From Paramacrobiotus richtersi (taxonomy: Eukaryota > Tardigrada > Eutardigrada > Parachela > Macrobiotidae), in the NCBI GenBank assembly GCA_034698045.1, contig JAQGAU010000847.1, forward strand, positions 1 to 23,259: 23,259 nucleotides of DNA. The letters run 5' to 3'. Below are positions 10,077 through 20,612 of the stretch, piece after piece. The notes below the pieces were generated by a model. That model was given only the letters and a program-made list of their open reading frames with translations, searched no databases and had not been told where the DNA came from. Within the stretch, counting starts at the first letter, position 1. Each line of letters begins with the position of its first letter. The position numbers were made by a program, and so were the translations under genes.

Positions 10077-10355
10077 ACAAGAACTTCTTCGCTATCAGCG
10101 CACATAGATACGCACATCGAAAACCATACGAAGATTTTGTGAAACTGCCCACAGCAGACAGTATAAAAGCAATCGACAACCTTCATTATTTACTGCAGAA
10201 TGACCGTCAGCCACAGTCTGTACCCAGAAATCAAAGGCATATTCTAGTTCAAAACAGAACCAAATAAAAGACGACCATAAACCGCTCAAAGAAAGACATA
10301 TTATTCCAAAATGTTAGTAAAACCTGTTTCGCAAGGCTTCAGCTCACGTAAAAAT

Positions 10356-12737
10356 TCACAAGGTCAGCACAACGACAAACGTCTCGTACGAAGCGGCTTT
10401 GAGCAGGCTATGCGCTGTAAATTTGCTCAGTTTTTCCCAGTCCAAAGTGGCCAAATCATCGGCAGTCCAAACGACCCCGCGGCTCTGGTTGTTGCCGCGA
10501 GGGTCATCACTCTGACGCTCATTCAAAATCTGCAAGGGCCAAGTTTTTGATTGAATAAACAATCGTTGCTTACCAAACGCAATCGAATCGTTTAAATATT
10601 ATTGCTACACCTTTCCACAAATTTTCAGTGCCAACCGTGTTCCGGGTGGATTTTACTGCGCGATATTGCGCTTCAAGGCCAACGTCAAATTTTATGTAAC
10701 GGTGTCAGGTTGTGTATAGTATGATTCTATTCCAATTCGGTTCTCATACAACGTTCCCGCACTGAATACCAAGAGAAAACATAAATTTGCGATCCTGATA
10801 AGTTTTTCTCACCTGCACAAGCTCGAGATTCAGGCCCGAACCCACGGCATCCGCGAGACATTCCACGAAACACACCCGATCCCCGTCCGTCACAGCCGGC
10901 AGACCACTGTCCATCTTATCCCAGAAATCTTCAGCGCACAGATTCCCAGCAATCCGTCCACGAGTAATGTGAATAACCATCCCTTCGGCAGCCCTTCCCA
11001 TCAACGATGCCGTTACATCCTTCACAAGTAGGGTACGACACATCCGAGCCCACGCATTCAGTTCATCGCAAATATGCTGGATTACACTGACCAGGGAGAA
11101 AGGCTCAATTCTGCCTGCATAAAATGTCCACATTCGCCGCGAGTAGCTACTGGCCAGAATCACAACATCCAACGCAGAAAATTCCTTTTCTTTCATGATG
11201 CACCGAAACAATCGCCCGCTGCATGGTACTCTGGAAGCATACCGTCGATTGTCCTTCCGGTGCGTGGACTCGTACTCGGCGCCGGTACTGATGACGATCT
11301 GCGTGTTGTGATTCCACGACTTCAAAAGGCAGACGGGACTGGCGACTTTCTCAAGCTTTTTAGGCAGATATAACATGCGCGTCACATCAGCCGAGGAGAG
11401 AATCCCGTTCCAGTTGGTGCACACTCGCCGGCACTTTGCTTGCTCTACACCGTCCAAGTACTGAAAACTTTCTACCAGCATAGGTCTGGGAAGAACGTTC
11501 AGCGCTGAAACCTCTTGATCGGAATGGGGCAGGAGTTTGGCCTGAGAATCGGACGGTAATTGAGTCAACTGCTGGCCCATGCCGGGCGGCGCTTCCAGCA
11601 GACGTCGCAGTGTATTCCCCTAAAATTCGGAAAATATGATATCTGGTCACCTTTTCCGTGCATCAGCGGCCATACTCTGCCTGTCAGGCTAACAGGTTGA
11701 ATGGATTAACAAATTTTAGCACAGTAAAATTAGCACGGTAATATATTGTATTATGCTTCAAGAAATCGTAGCTCGTGTATTGCGGTCCGTTTTGTATTCT
11801 ACTTCCGGTTTCTTTTCACCACTGCCGAGTTATTATTTATTTACCTTTCTGGTTTTAGTATTCCGAATCAATTGCAGATAGCAGCAGACCATAAAGTTTA
11901 GCAAACAAGCGATAACTTATTACTTAAGAAATTAATATCAATTCTTCCGTGAATGGAACTCTGGAAAGGACAGTTCTGCAGGAAACCTTTATTATAAAAC
12001 AAGCTGGCGAAGAAGACGAACATCCGATATTCATACAAGTTACAACGTACCTCGAGTTTGGGACAACTATCACAGCAATACCGATCGAATTTGCGACGGT
12101 ACCGATCGGTCTTCTTCACAACGTGGAGAACGTTTCCGTCAACATGCGTTGCAAACATCCAGAATCCCCTAGAACTCTTGTTAAAGTTTTCAACCAATGA
12201 CTGCCCGACATCGTCCGATTTGTAAGGTCCCGGAGATGGAGAACCAGTGGCAAGCCCACTCGGCAATTCCACTTCTTCCTTCATAAAATGACTCTTTTCC
12301 AGTAATGATCGAGCCAGTGCGTCCTCTTCCCGGCGATCCCGAAGGCGATTTGTTTCCAGCATATCGAACACCGTGCCGTGAAGTGCCACTGCCCTGACCA
12401 GCCCAATCTTTGACGTGGAGGAGTAATAGAGCTGTCGATCAAGAAGCGTGGCAGGGTACCATGTGGCTGGCTCGTTTGGATTCAGTCGCAGCAGAGCTTC
12501 TACGGGCTGCTCCAGATCTCCTTCCAGTGCATCAACTATGTTGCTGACGGAAGAAGTCCAAACGGTGTGGTAGATGCGCCCGAACGGAACAAATCGGTGA
12601 TCATTTGCGGACTTGTAGCCAAAATCAATCATTAGTCCTTCGTTTGTACAGTCGATAATTCGGCCATAATGGAAACTGCCGTCGTCTTGACGAACGTCTA
12701 CACTGTTCCAGCGATAATCTCCGCTGAGAAACGGCAT
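10356..12737 (-). CDS. gene D: FMRP-like N-terminal domain fused to F-box, 555 residues
   Basis: Exons are 12051-12737 (229 codons), 10813-11619 (269 codons) and 10356-10529 (57 codons plus TGA), with introns of 431 and 283 bases and phase 0 throughout. Donors are GAG|GTACGT and CAG|GTGAGA; acceptors are TTTTAG|GGGAAT and CTTGCAG|ATTTTG. Exon 1 reads VDVRQDDGSFHYGRIIDC for the first Agenet-like repeat, VEALLRLNPNEPATWYPATLL for the second, and GNVLHVVKKTDRYRRKF near the KH0-like end. The F-box is canonical (LNVLPRPMLVESFQYLDG, RRVCTNW). An extra SQAKLLPHSDQ stretch lengthens the linker before it. The region after the F-box follows the family pattern (VCLLKSWNHNTQIVI, RTLLVKDVT, NLELVQ) but I cannot assign it. 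The gene appears intact and starts at MPFL. Its 5' flank is type I. Confidence 0.85.
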
Positions 12738-12945
12738 GTTCAGTTTTTTTAAAACAAGGAACTGTCAAATTTAAAACGATAATTTCGCGGTTTCGAATGA
12801 ATATCAGCATTCTGCTGCATTCTGATCATCTGCTTCCTGATTGTAATTAGTTCGGAAACGAAATGTGCACCGTCGCAACGTGCATAAGTGCAGTCACGTG
12901 CGTGTAGCGGGGCGATAAAAGGCGGCGATTATTGGCTTCGCGATT

Positions 12946-12975
12946 GGGCACTGCACCGCACTGGTTTGTGCACTC
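12946..12975 (-). promoter_or_regulatory. type I upstream block of gene D
   Basis: Plus-strand GCACTGCACCGCACTGG followed by TTTGTGCAC, about 210 bases upstream of the gene D start, is nearly identical to the gene C block. Another GTGCAC lies nearby at about 12864. Confidence 0.4.
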
Positions 12976-13020
12976 GTTTTCGAATTTCGCGCCTATGCAA
13001 TCACTGGTAACTACCTTTGT

Positions 13021-13320
13021 TTCGAAAATTTTTTATTAGCCTACATACTTTGCTGATTAATGTAAGCGATAAAAGAAATATTTCCAACAAGGTACAGTCA
13101 TTTATACTACTACTACCTTTGGAGAAAAAAACGATTAAAAATGCCAAGAGACAATTATCTATATTCTATGGTAAACTTACAAAGAAAGATCATTTAAAAA
13201 AGCGGAAGTGTTTAAGATGTTAGCATCTAACTTAAAACCAGATACAAAAAATATGTACGTAGAACATCATTTGTCAAATAAGTGTGGACATCTCTTAAAA
13301 CTAACCCAAACTAAATTCAT
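13021..13320. other. AT-rich island, about 28% G+C, unlike its surroundings
   Basis: My count gives 85 G+C in 300 bases, against roughly half in the exons. The homologous spacer beyond gene F lacks it, so it looks like an insertion here or a deletion there. The plus strand has lysine-rich open stretches in two frames: LEKKTIKNAKRQLSIFYGK in one, then FKKAEVFKMLASNLKPD in another. This is what a decayed coding segment would look like. I do not recognise a family, and I saw no terminal repeats. Confidence 0.45.
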
Positions 13321-13560
13321 ACCGTTAGCGTCAAGGGATTGCGATTGTTTGCTGTAACTTGTCTTTGGTCACTATGCGACATTTGTTACGATAATAACGA
13401 TTTCTGCTTCTGTTTCGTTGCATATTGCAACAATCGCTTTCATTTCAGTGAGCCTTTGCAAAGGCCACTGCAAACTCCGTTCATTGCATAAATTGCGAAC
13501 CTTCTGATGGTCAGTCTGTTTCGAACAGCACTCATTAATCCGAACAAGTGTTTACCAGGG

Positions 13561-14020
13561 GCCCTTCGGCTATCTTTCCTGCACCGTAAAATTAATATTT
13601 GTTTACCCATGCTATCACCAATACCGCGTTACATGGTCAGCTCCCAATTGAATATTTTCCTAACTAGTTTGTGGTGTAGTTGTACGACCGATTAATTATC
13701 AACGCCCTATCGTTATAACAAGTGTAAGAAAATGTTCGGTTTGTACTGTGCGAAAGCCTGGTTGTTATCTTTATGTTACTACAAGTGTACAACCGCAAAA
13801 TAGGTATTACAGTATGAGGGATCGCGGTTGTAGTAGAGCATGTAAGTGTTGCCGACAAATTTTAGAAACAAGCCGACGTGTTCTCAACGCGAATTTCAGG
13901 CGTGACCGTACCACAGCAACAGATGTGTTGATTTTCCTCATTCCATCGGCGGTGGTTCTATTGCAATTTGTTCAGTTGTATTCCTTTTGCGAACTGAACG
14001 GTAGCGGTTTGGGCTGCACT
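13561..14020 (+). repeat. spacer block homologous to 20178-20560
   Basis: Shared ordered blocks include CTATCTTTC then TGCAC, ATGGTCAG, GACCGATTA, an ATG followed by CGGTTT, ACCGCAAA, GCCGAYGTGTT and GTATTCCTTT. The similarity continues in the protein frame LLQFVQLYSFCELNG against LLLTQVYSFTDVNG. Confidence 0.55.
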
Positions 14021-14242
14021 CGAATTACGACGCAAGAGAACAGAGTGATCAACTGCGAGTATATGATGATAAACTTGCGAAAGATATTAATACGCCGTAA
14101 TAATTTTACGCTTCCAATAGGCAGGTTTCTGAACTAATGCCGAAATTAGAAAGTACTGCAATCCTGATGTGTGACCTCGCCGCATCCCAAATCAGTACTG
14201 ACACGAATGCAGCTAAATTATTTATATAGTAACTACCAGTAC

Positions 14243-14248
14243 TTTATT
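14243..14248 (-). terminator. possible polyadenylation signal AATAAA of gene E
   Basis: A minus-strand AATAAA lies 280 bases past the gene E stop, matching the distance in B. Confidence 0.4.
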
Positions 14249-14527
14249 AAAGTTTCCTGCAAATGGTGCGTCGCAGATCGACAACCAAACAAAGATTCCC
14301 GCAACAATTCTAACAGCAGACAGAGTATACAACAGTTCGTCACAATCTTCATAATATACTGCAAAATGTCTGTCAGCCAGAATGTGCAGCAAGAAAACCA
14401 ATCAAAGACATACTCGAATCCGGTAAACTAACTAAAGGACAGTTATAAACCGCTCAGTTCAGGAGAGACTTACAAAATTTTATATTAGTAACACCTGTTC
14501 CGCACTGCTTCGGCTCACGAAACTATT

Positions 14528-16681
14528 TCACAACGTCAGCACAACGACAAACGTCTCGTACGAAGCAGCTTTGAGCAGGCTATGGGCAGTGAATTTGCTC
14601 AGCTTTCCCCAGTCCAAAGTGGCCAAATCATCGGCAGTCCAGAAAACTCCGCGGCACCGGTTGTTGTCGCGGGGATCACCGCTTTGGCGCTCATTCAAAA
14701 TCTGTAAAAGCCGAATTCCTGACTTGACTAAACAATTGTTTATCCTTCCAAGCATTCAGCAATACAGCAACTTTATAATCTGTGGCCCTACTAGTGTATT
14801 CTCACCTGCACCAGCTGCAAATTCAAGTCCGTACCCGCGCCATCTGCGAGATATTCCACGAAACGCTCCCGATCCGCGTCGGTCACAGCCGGCAGACCAT
14901 TGTCCATTTTAGCCCATACATCTCCGGCACACAGATTCCCAGTAATCCTTCCCCGAGGAATCCTAATATTAATTAACCGTTCGTGATGCCGTCCCGTCAC
15001 CGCCATCGTTACGTCCTTCAGTAGCAGAGTACGGCACATCCGAGCCAACGCATTCAGTTCATTGCACATATTCCGGATGACACGAGAGAAAGCTTCATGG
15101 CCGTCAAAGAATGTCCACAACAGCCGCGAGGATGCGGACGAATAGGTCAGCACCATCACATCCAACGCAGCCAATTCCTTCTCTTTCGCAATGCACCGAA
15201 ACAATCGTCCATCGCAGGGCACTCGGGAAGAATAATCCCTGTTCTGCGTCCGGTGAATGGACTCGTACTCTGAAGTGGTATTGATGACGATCTTCGTGTT
15301 CTGATTCCACGATTTTAGAAGGCACACTGGTCCGGTGACCCTTCTATACCTTTTGGGCAGATATAACATACGCGTCACGTCAGCTGAGGTCAGAATGCAG
15401 TTCCAGTTGGCGCACACCCGCCGGCACCTGGCACGCTCGACACCGTCCAAGTACTGGAAAGTTTCAGCCAGAATAGGGCTGGGGAAAACGTCCAGCGCTG
15501 GCACTTCCGGATCGGACGGGGAATCCGACGACACCTGTTGCAGAGGCACAGTTCGGCCCATGACGGGCGGCGGCGGCTCCAACAGACGTCGCAGTGTATC
15601 CCCCTAAATTCGGAAGAAATGCTTAATCCCTTTCTGCGTGTATCAGCGGTCCTAGCACGTTCAGCCTCTCGGGCTCAGAGCTGAATAGATTAACACTTTA
15701 AAATTATATTGCTGTTCAACAATTAGTCGTTCGTATAACAATCCAGTTTTTATTTCACTTCCGGGTGACTTCCCACCAGTTGATGAGTCATTATTTAACT
15801 TTCTCGAGTTTCAGTATCTACTTTTAGCATACTCCTCACGTATTAACTGTAGACAACCGGGGAACTTGCGGACGCATCAGCAAGACCAGAAAACTCAGAA
15901 CGGAAAAAATTTTAATATAAATTTTCTCGAGAAATTGGAATGGTAAGCCGGAAGGATATTTTCCGAAATATTTATACAAGGTTGATTGATACAAGGACAC
16001 AATATACCTGAAGCTTTGGGCGGCTCTCGCAATAATACCGATCGTATTTGCGACGATACCGATCCGTCTTCTTCACCACATGGAGAACATTGCCGTCAAC
16101 ATGCGTTGCAAACTTCCAGTTTCCCCAGGAATTCTTGTTAACGTTGTCGACCAATGACTGCCCGATAGCGTCCGATTTGTACGGTCCCGGAGATGGAGAA
16201 CCAGGGGAGAACCCACTCGGTAGTTCCACCTCTTCCTTCGCGAAATGATCGTTTTCCACTAACGATCGAGGCAGTGCGTTCTCTTCCCGGGGATCCCGAA
16301 TGCGATTTCTACCAACTATATCCAACACCGCACCATGGACTGTTCTGATTAGACCGATCCCTCCAAAAGATCAAGAAGCGTGGCAGGATACCATTTGGCT
16401 GGCTCGTCTGGATTCCGTCGCATCAAAGCTTCTACGGGCAGCTGTAGATCTCCTTCTAATCCTTCCACTATATTGTCGTGGGAAAAAGTATAAACTGTGT
16501 GGTAAATGCGCCCGAACGGAACAAATCGGGGATCAGCTGTGGATTTGTTACATCATTTGTAGCCAAAATCAACCATCAGTCCCTCGTCTGTGCAGTCGAT
16601 AACTCGGCCATAATGGAAAGTGCCGTCGTCCTGACGAATGTCTACGCTATTCCATCGATAATCAGTGTTCAGAAAAGGCAT
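14528..16681 (-). pseudogene. gene E: FMRP-like/F-box copy with broken exon 1
   Basis: Exon 1 spans 16008-16681, exon 2 14806-15603 (266 codons, open) and exon 3 14528-14701 (57 codons plus TGA, open). Introns are 404 and 104 bases. Exon 1 starts at the conserved MPFL but has two lesions. A 12-base insertion at about 16544-16555 puts TGA (16553-16555) inside the first Agenet-like repeat. A deletion at about 16361-16370, four bases short of gene F, shifts the frame after WYPATLLD. The KH0-like part then reads normally (16008-16331: EVELPSGFSPG, GNVLHVVKKTDRYRRKY). The donor CAG|GTATAT is weaker than in the other copies. Exon 2 has an intact F-box (LDVFPSPILAETFQYLDG, RRVCANW), so an F-box-only product from an internal start such as the ATG of PPVMGR is conceivable. 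I favour a recent pseudogene. It shares its 5' flank with gene B. Confidence 0.8.
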
Positions 16682-17262
16682 TTTCGGTTATATAAACGAC
16701 GATTTCAGAGCTGGAAACGAAAGTTTTTCTCAAGTCTCGGAGAGTTGAAGGCGAAAGTAAAACGTGCAGAATCCGCCAGCCGCCTACGTGAGCTGTAAAC
16801 ACTACCGTCTGCGGGGGCGGCTGCAGTTAGGTAGCGCCCTGAAGCTGCCGTGTGGGCCACGGGACATTTACGTTAGTTATTACCAGTAAAAAAAACTGTA
16901 TCCACTTCTTTAAATCAGACCATTCTCAAAGTGGCTCGTAATACAGTATTAGGAAGTGTTTTCAGCGAGAAAGCCGTACTGATACTGAGCGAACCGAGAA
17001 TATTAATATAAAGAAATATAGCAGCAAGGTTATGTGCATTATCGATTTGCATACATCATTTTTATAAGAACGATTGCATAAATAAGTAAGTTATCAATCT
17101 CGATGACCTGGTCATGATCAATCTTCCACGTTGAGGAACAAATTAATTTGGTTGGGACAATCCGCTAAATAATAATGATTTAAATTTTGGGGGTACATAT
17201 ATGAATACATACATAATATATGAATTTGTAGTAGTCTGCAGCAGCATGTTTATTGCTTACCT
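16682..17262 (-). repeat. type II 5' flank of gene E, homologous to that of gene B (5475-6010)
   Basis: It matches the gene B flank over its whole length in ordered blocks, from CGGTTAT at the start codon to the ATGTTTATTGCTTAC block about 580 bases away. Confidence 0.7.
16802..16876 (-). promoter_or_regulatory. conserved type II promoter block of gene E
   Basis: This is the counterpart of 5591-5665, beginning CTACCGTCTGC and with the same GGGGCGGCTGCAGTTA core. It lies 121 bases upstream of the gene E start. Confidence 0.45.
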
Positions 17263-17370
17263 CTTGCTTGCAGTGTGCATGACCTAAACCGTACGATTAA
17301 ATTCGGTGACATCAAGTACTGTTAGGATAAATTATCACTCTACATGTGCCCGAAGTTTGATCTTTACTAA

Positions 17371-17376
17371 TTTATT
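17371..17376 (-). terminator. possible polyadenylation signal AATAAA of gene F
   Basis: A minus-strand AATAAA lies 292 bases past the gene F stop, in the same local context as in gene B. Confidence 0.4.
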
Positions 17377-17667
17377 AAAATGCTCAGCGAACAATTTAGT
17401 CAAAGGTCAAAAATCATACGATAATTTCGTGGACAAAAGTATACCCAGAATTTACAAACGATGTGACCCGGGCCCTCATGATCAATGGTACTGCAAAATT
17501 TCAGTCAGCCGCAGTTACCCAATCACCCAAGAGTCATATTCAAATTATCATATTCTAAAAGGAACATTTGAAGGACGAACCACCCATTTCGACGAAACAT
17601 TCAAGAGGTTAGTTGCTCTTCTTATTCAAGAGGTTAGTTGCAAATATGCTTCAGACCAGCCAGCATT

Positions 17668-19848
17668 CTACAACGTCACATCAACGACGAACGTCTCGTA
17701 AGACGCGGCCTTGAGCAGACTATGCGCCGTGAATTTGCTCAGTTTTCCCCAGTCCAATGTGGTCAAATCATCGACAGTCCATACCACTCCACGGCACTGG
17801 TTGTTGTCGCGGGGGTCACCACTTTGGCGCTCATTCAAAATCTGCAAAGACCAAATTTCCGGATTGACTGAACAATCGCCTATCGTTCCGTGTATCTATG
17901 TATAACAAATTACGCCCAATAGCGAAACACTGACATCTTTTAAAAGGAAGACTTTAATTCGCCCAATAATACCAGGTAAATTACCAAACAATTTCGTCGA
18001 TCTGCGACCCTGCTAGATTTTCCTCACCTGCACCAGATCGAGATTCAAATCCGTACCAGCGGCATCCGCGAGATATTCCAGGAAACACACCTGATCCGCG
18101 TCCGTTACAGCCGGCAGACCATTGTCCAGTTTAGTCCACATATCTTCAACACATAGATTCCCAACAATCCGTGCCTGAGGAATCCGAATAATGATTGACC
18201 GGTCATGAGTCCGTCCCAGGACCGCCAGCCTTACGTCCCTCAGAAGTAGAGCACGACACACCCGAGCCAATCCATTCAGTTCATCGCACAGATTCTGGAT
18301 CACAAGAGAGAAATGTTCGTGACCTTCAAGGAACGTCCACATCGGCCTCTTTGTGGCCAATGTGGACGGATTAGCCAGTACCATCACATCCAACGCAGAA
18401 ACTTCCTTTTCTTTCATAATGCAAAGAAACAATCGTCCGCTGCAGGCCACTCGGGAAGAATAGTTCCGATTGTGCGTCTGGTGCAGATATAACATCTGAG
18501 TCACGTCAGCCGAGGTTAGAATGCCGTTCCAGTTGGAGCACACCCGTCGGCACTTTGCTTGCTCTACACCGTCCAAGAACTGGAAAGTCTCCACCAGACT
18601 GCAGCGGGGAAGAACGTCCAGGGCTGACACTTCTTGATCGGACTCAGAATCAGACGACGCCTGTTGCTGCTGCACAGATCGACCCATGGCGGACGGCGGT
18701 TCCAACAGACGTCGCAGTGTATCCCCCTAAAATTTAGAAGATATATTTGATCTCTTTTTGCGTGCATCAACGATTCAGCGGTCATGTTCTGCCTGTCAGG
18801 CTCGGAGGCTGAATGGAATAACACTCTGATATTGTATTACTGTTCGATACCTAGCCGCTCGTGTTACCGAGCGTTTTGATACGGCACCACTTCCCACCGG
18901 TTGTTTTCTAGTTTTTACCACTGACGAGTTTTTATTTATCTTTCCCGGGTTTCAGTATCTGGTACTGTTATCTACCTTAGCACACTTCTCCAGACTTAAC
19001 TGTAGACAGCTGCGGGTCTGGCGGACTCTTCACAAGAACATAATTAAAAAGCTCAACAAAGGGAAATGAAAACGAATTCGATATTAATTCTTTCCAAAAC
19101 GGGATGTCGGAAAGAATAGTTTGAGAGAAACCAAGGCCGCTATAAACTGCGATATTAATACCACGTTCATACAACGTACCTCGAGTTTGGGAGATCTCTG
19201 ACAGCAATACCGCTCGAATTTGCGACGATACCGATCTGTCTTCTTTATAACGTGGAGAACGTTTCCGACAACATGCGTTGCAAACATCCATTGTCCCCAG
19301 CAATTTGTGTTAAAGTTGTTGACCAATGACTGCCCGATATCGTCTGATTTGTAAGGTCCCGGTGATGGAGAACCAGGTGACAACCCACTCGGTAATTCGA
19401 CTTCTTCCCTCATGAAATGAGTGCTTTCAACTAACGATCGAGGCAGTGCGTTCTCTTCCCGGGGATCCCGAATGCGAGTTCTACCAACCATATCCAACAG
19501 GGCACCATGGACTGTCACTGTTCTAAATAGGCCACGCCCTCCCGCGAAAGGATCAAGAAGCGTGGCAGGGTACCATTTGGCTGGCTCGTCTGGATTCCGT
19601 CGCATCAAAGCTTCTACGGGCCGTTGTGGACCTTCTTCCAGTCCTTCCACCATATTGTTTGCAAAACTCCAAACTGTGTGGTAAATGCGTCCGAACGGAA
19701 CAAACTGGGGATCAACTGAAGACTTGTAGCCAAAATCAACCATCAGTCCTTCGTCTGTGCAGTCGATAACTCGGCCATAATGAAAACTGCCGTCTTCCTG
19801 ACGAACATCCACATTGTTCCAGTGATAATTTTTGCTGAGGAAAGGCAT
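17668..19848 (-). CDS. gene F: FMRP-like/F-box protein with internal deletion, 513 residues
   Basis: Exons are 19180-19848 (223 codons), 18028-18726 (233 codons) and 17668-17841 (57 codons plus TAG), with introns of 453 and 186 bases and phase 0 throughout. Donors are GAG|GTACGT and CAG|GTGAGG; acceptors are TTTTAG|GGGGAT and TTTGCAG|ATTTTG. Exon 1 carries the two Agenet-like repeats, with the second shortened in its loop (LLDPFAGGRGLFRTV), and the KH0-like part (EVELPSGLSPG, GNVLHVIKKTDRYRRKF). The F-box is present (LDVLPRCSLVETFQFLDG, RRVCSNW). About 34 codons that normally follow MLYLP, including the conserved VCLLKSWN and TKIVIN segments, are missing in frame: MLYL is followed directly by HQTHNRNYSSRV. 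The gene stays open, so a shorter protein is likely, though this part of the fold may be lost. An in-frame ATG at 19884 would add twelve residues. Confidence 0.82.
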
Positions 19849-19956
19849 ATTTAGTTTTTCGGTTTCCAAAATAAGAACGGTCAAAGCGACAGTTCGCCAG
19901 AATATATAAATTTAATTGTTTATGTATCTGTATGGCAGAGTGTACTTTGCACTGGC

Positions 19957-19995
19957 AGGGCACTGTAGTGACTGTACTGGTTTGGCTTGTGCACG
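19957..19995 (-). promoter_or_regulatory. type I upstream block of gene F
   Basis: Plus-strand GGGCACTGTAGTGACTGTAC followed by a TTGTGCACGG match lies about 110 bases upstream of the gene F start. A second GTGCAC lies at about 20197. It is more diverged than the blocks of C and D. Confidence 0.3.
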
Positions 19996-20177
19996 GATTC
20001 CGAGTCGTGTCGTCAGCAGTTCCGGGGTATTGCGTAACTGCATCCGTAGATGGAAACTGAACGGTATTCGCACATCCTTTCTTCTTGGAAGAAACCATAT
20101 CATGTAATTGTTTAACTCTCCCTTTGTCCTCGCGAGTCGTATATTTAACTGTTGTGATACGGTATATGGCCTTACTT

Positions 20178-20560
20178 CGGAGAAGAGCTATCTTTCGTGC
20201 ACGATATATACCTGTGCATATATGCTTATGCCATCATGAATGCCGTAATGGTCAGATCCCGTTTGATTTTTTTATATGGTGTATTGAATGACCGATTAGT
20301 TACAAACGCTAGAACTCGAAGATGTCCGGTTTATTCTGGGCGACAGTTTGTTTCTTGGCCCATGTTGTGCTACTAGTCTACTACCGCAAATACCAAAGGA
20401 AGACATGTATTATCAACTATTTTCACGAATATGCCGATGTGTTTTTAACGCAAATGTCAAGCGTAACAACACCAGCACGTGTGCATATGTGTAGATGTTT
20501 CTCGTACCATGGCTGCAGGTTATTGCTTCTTACCCAGGTGTATTCCTTTACCGACGTCAA
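20178..20560 (+). repeat. spacer block homologous to 13561-14020
   Basis: It shares ordered blocks with the spacer beyond gene D, including an ATG followed by CGGTTT, ACCGCAAA, GCCGATGTGTT and GTATTCCTTT. Confidence 0.55.
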
Positions 20561-20612
20561 CGGCAGGGAAGCAATCCTGCCTTGGATCCTGTCTGTTTCT
20601 ACTCCGTGGTAG
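20322..20612 (+). CDS. candidate small plus-strand gene with hydrophobic N-terminus, 96 residues
   Basis: This is the only plus-strand frame I consider possibly real. It begins MSGLFWATVCFLAHVVLLVY, a hydrophobic stretch followed by YRKYQRK, which fits a signal peptide or membrane anchor. Three sections match decayed copies in other spacers at the protein level. The start resembles MFGLYCAKAWLL at 13732. The ADVFLTQMSSVTTP section resembles ADVFSTRISGVTVP (from 13872) and ADVLTVRISLTLP (about 6042). QVYSFTDVNG resembles QLYSFCELNG near 13975. The other copies carry stops or shifts. It lies upstream of gene F on the opposite strand. I recognise no family, and it may be a relic or one exon of a spliced gene. 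Confidence 0.25.
   Translation: MSGLFWATVCFLAHVVLLVYYRKYQRKTCIINYFHEYADVFLTQMSSVTTPARVHMCRCFSYHGCRLLLLTQVYSFTDVNGREAILPWILSVSTPW

Larger units (their letters stand above)
9505..10355. other. spacer between genes C and D
   Basis: It holds the type I 5' flank of gene C (to about 9790), a 28-base element at 9934-9961 that recurs in two other spacers, and the 3' flank of gene D (from about 10005). No protein or RNA gene is supported. Confidence 0.55.
12738..14527. other. spacer between genes D and E, longest in the window
   Basis: From the gene D side it holds the type I 5' flank of D (to about 12980), an AT-rich island (about 13021-13320), two short palindromes (13418-13466), a block homologous to the spacer beyond gene F (13561-14020) with traces of a plus-strand gene, and the 3' flank of gene E (from about 14170). 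No intact gene is supported. Confidence 0.5.
16682..17667. other. spacer between genes E and F
   Basis: It holds the type II 5' flank of gene E (to about 17262) and then the 3' flank of gene F (from about 17345), which resembles that of gene B. AT-rich simple sequence with two ATATATGAAT copies occurs near 17198-17227. No gene is supported. Confidence 0.55.

Noticed and set aside
13017-13223. AT-rich frame as a ribosomal protein uS4 fragment
   Set aside because: LSIFYGKLTKK resembles a short uS4 stretch, but the match is too short and basic-biased to trust without a search.
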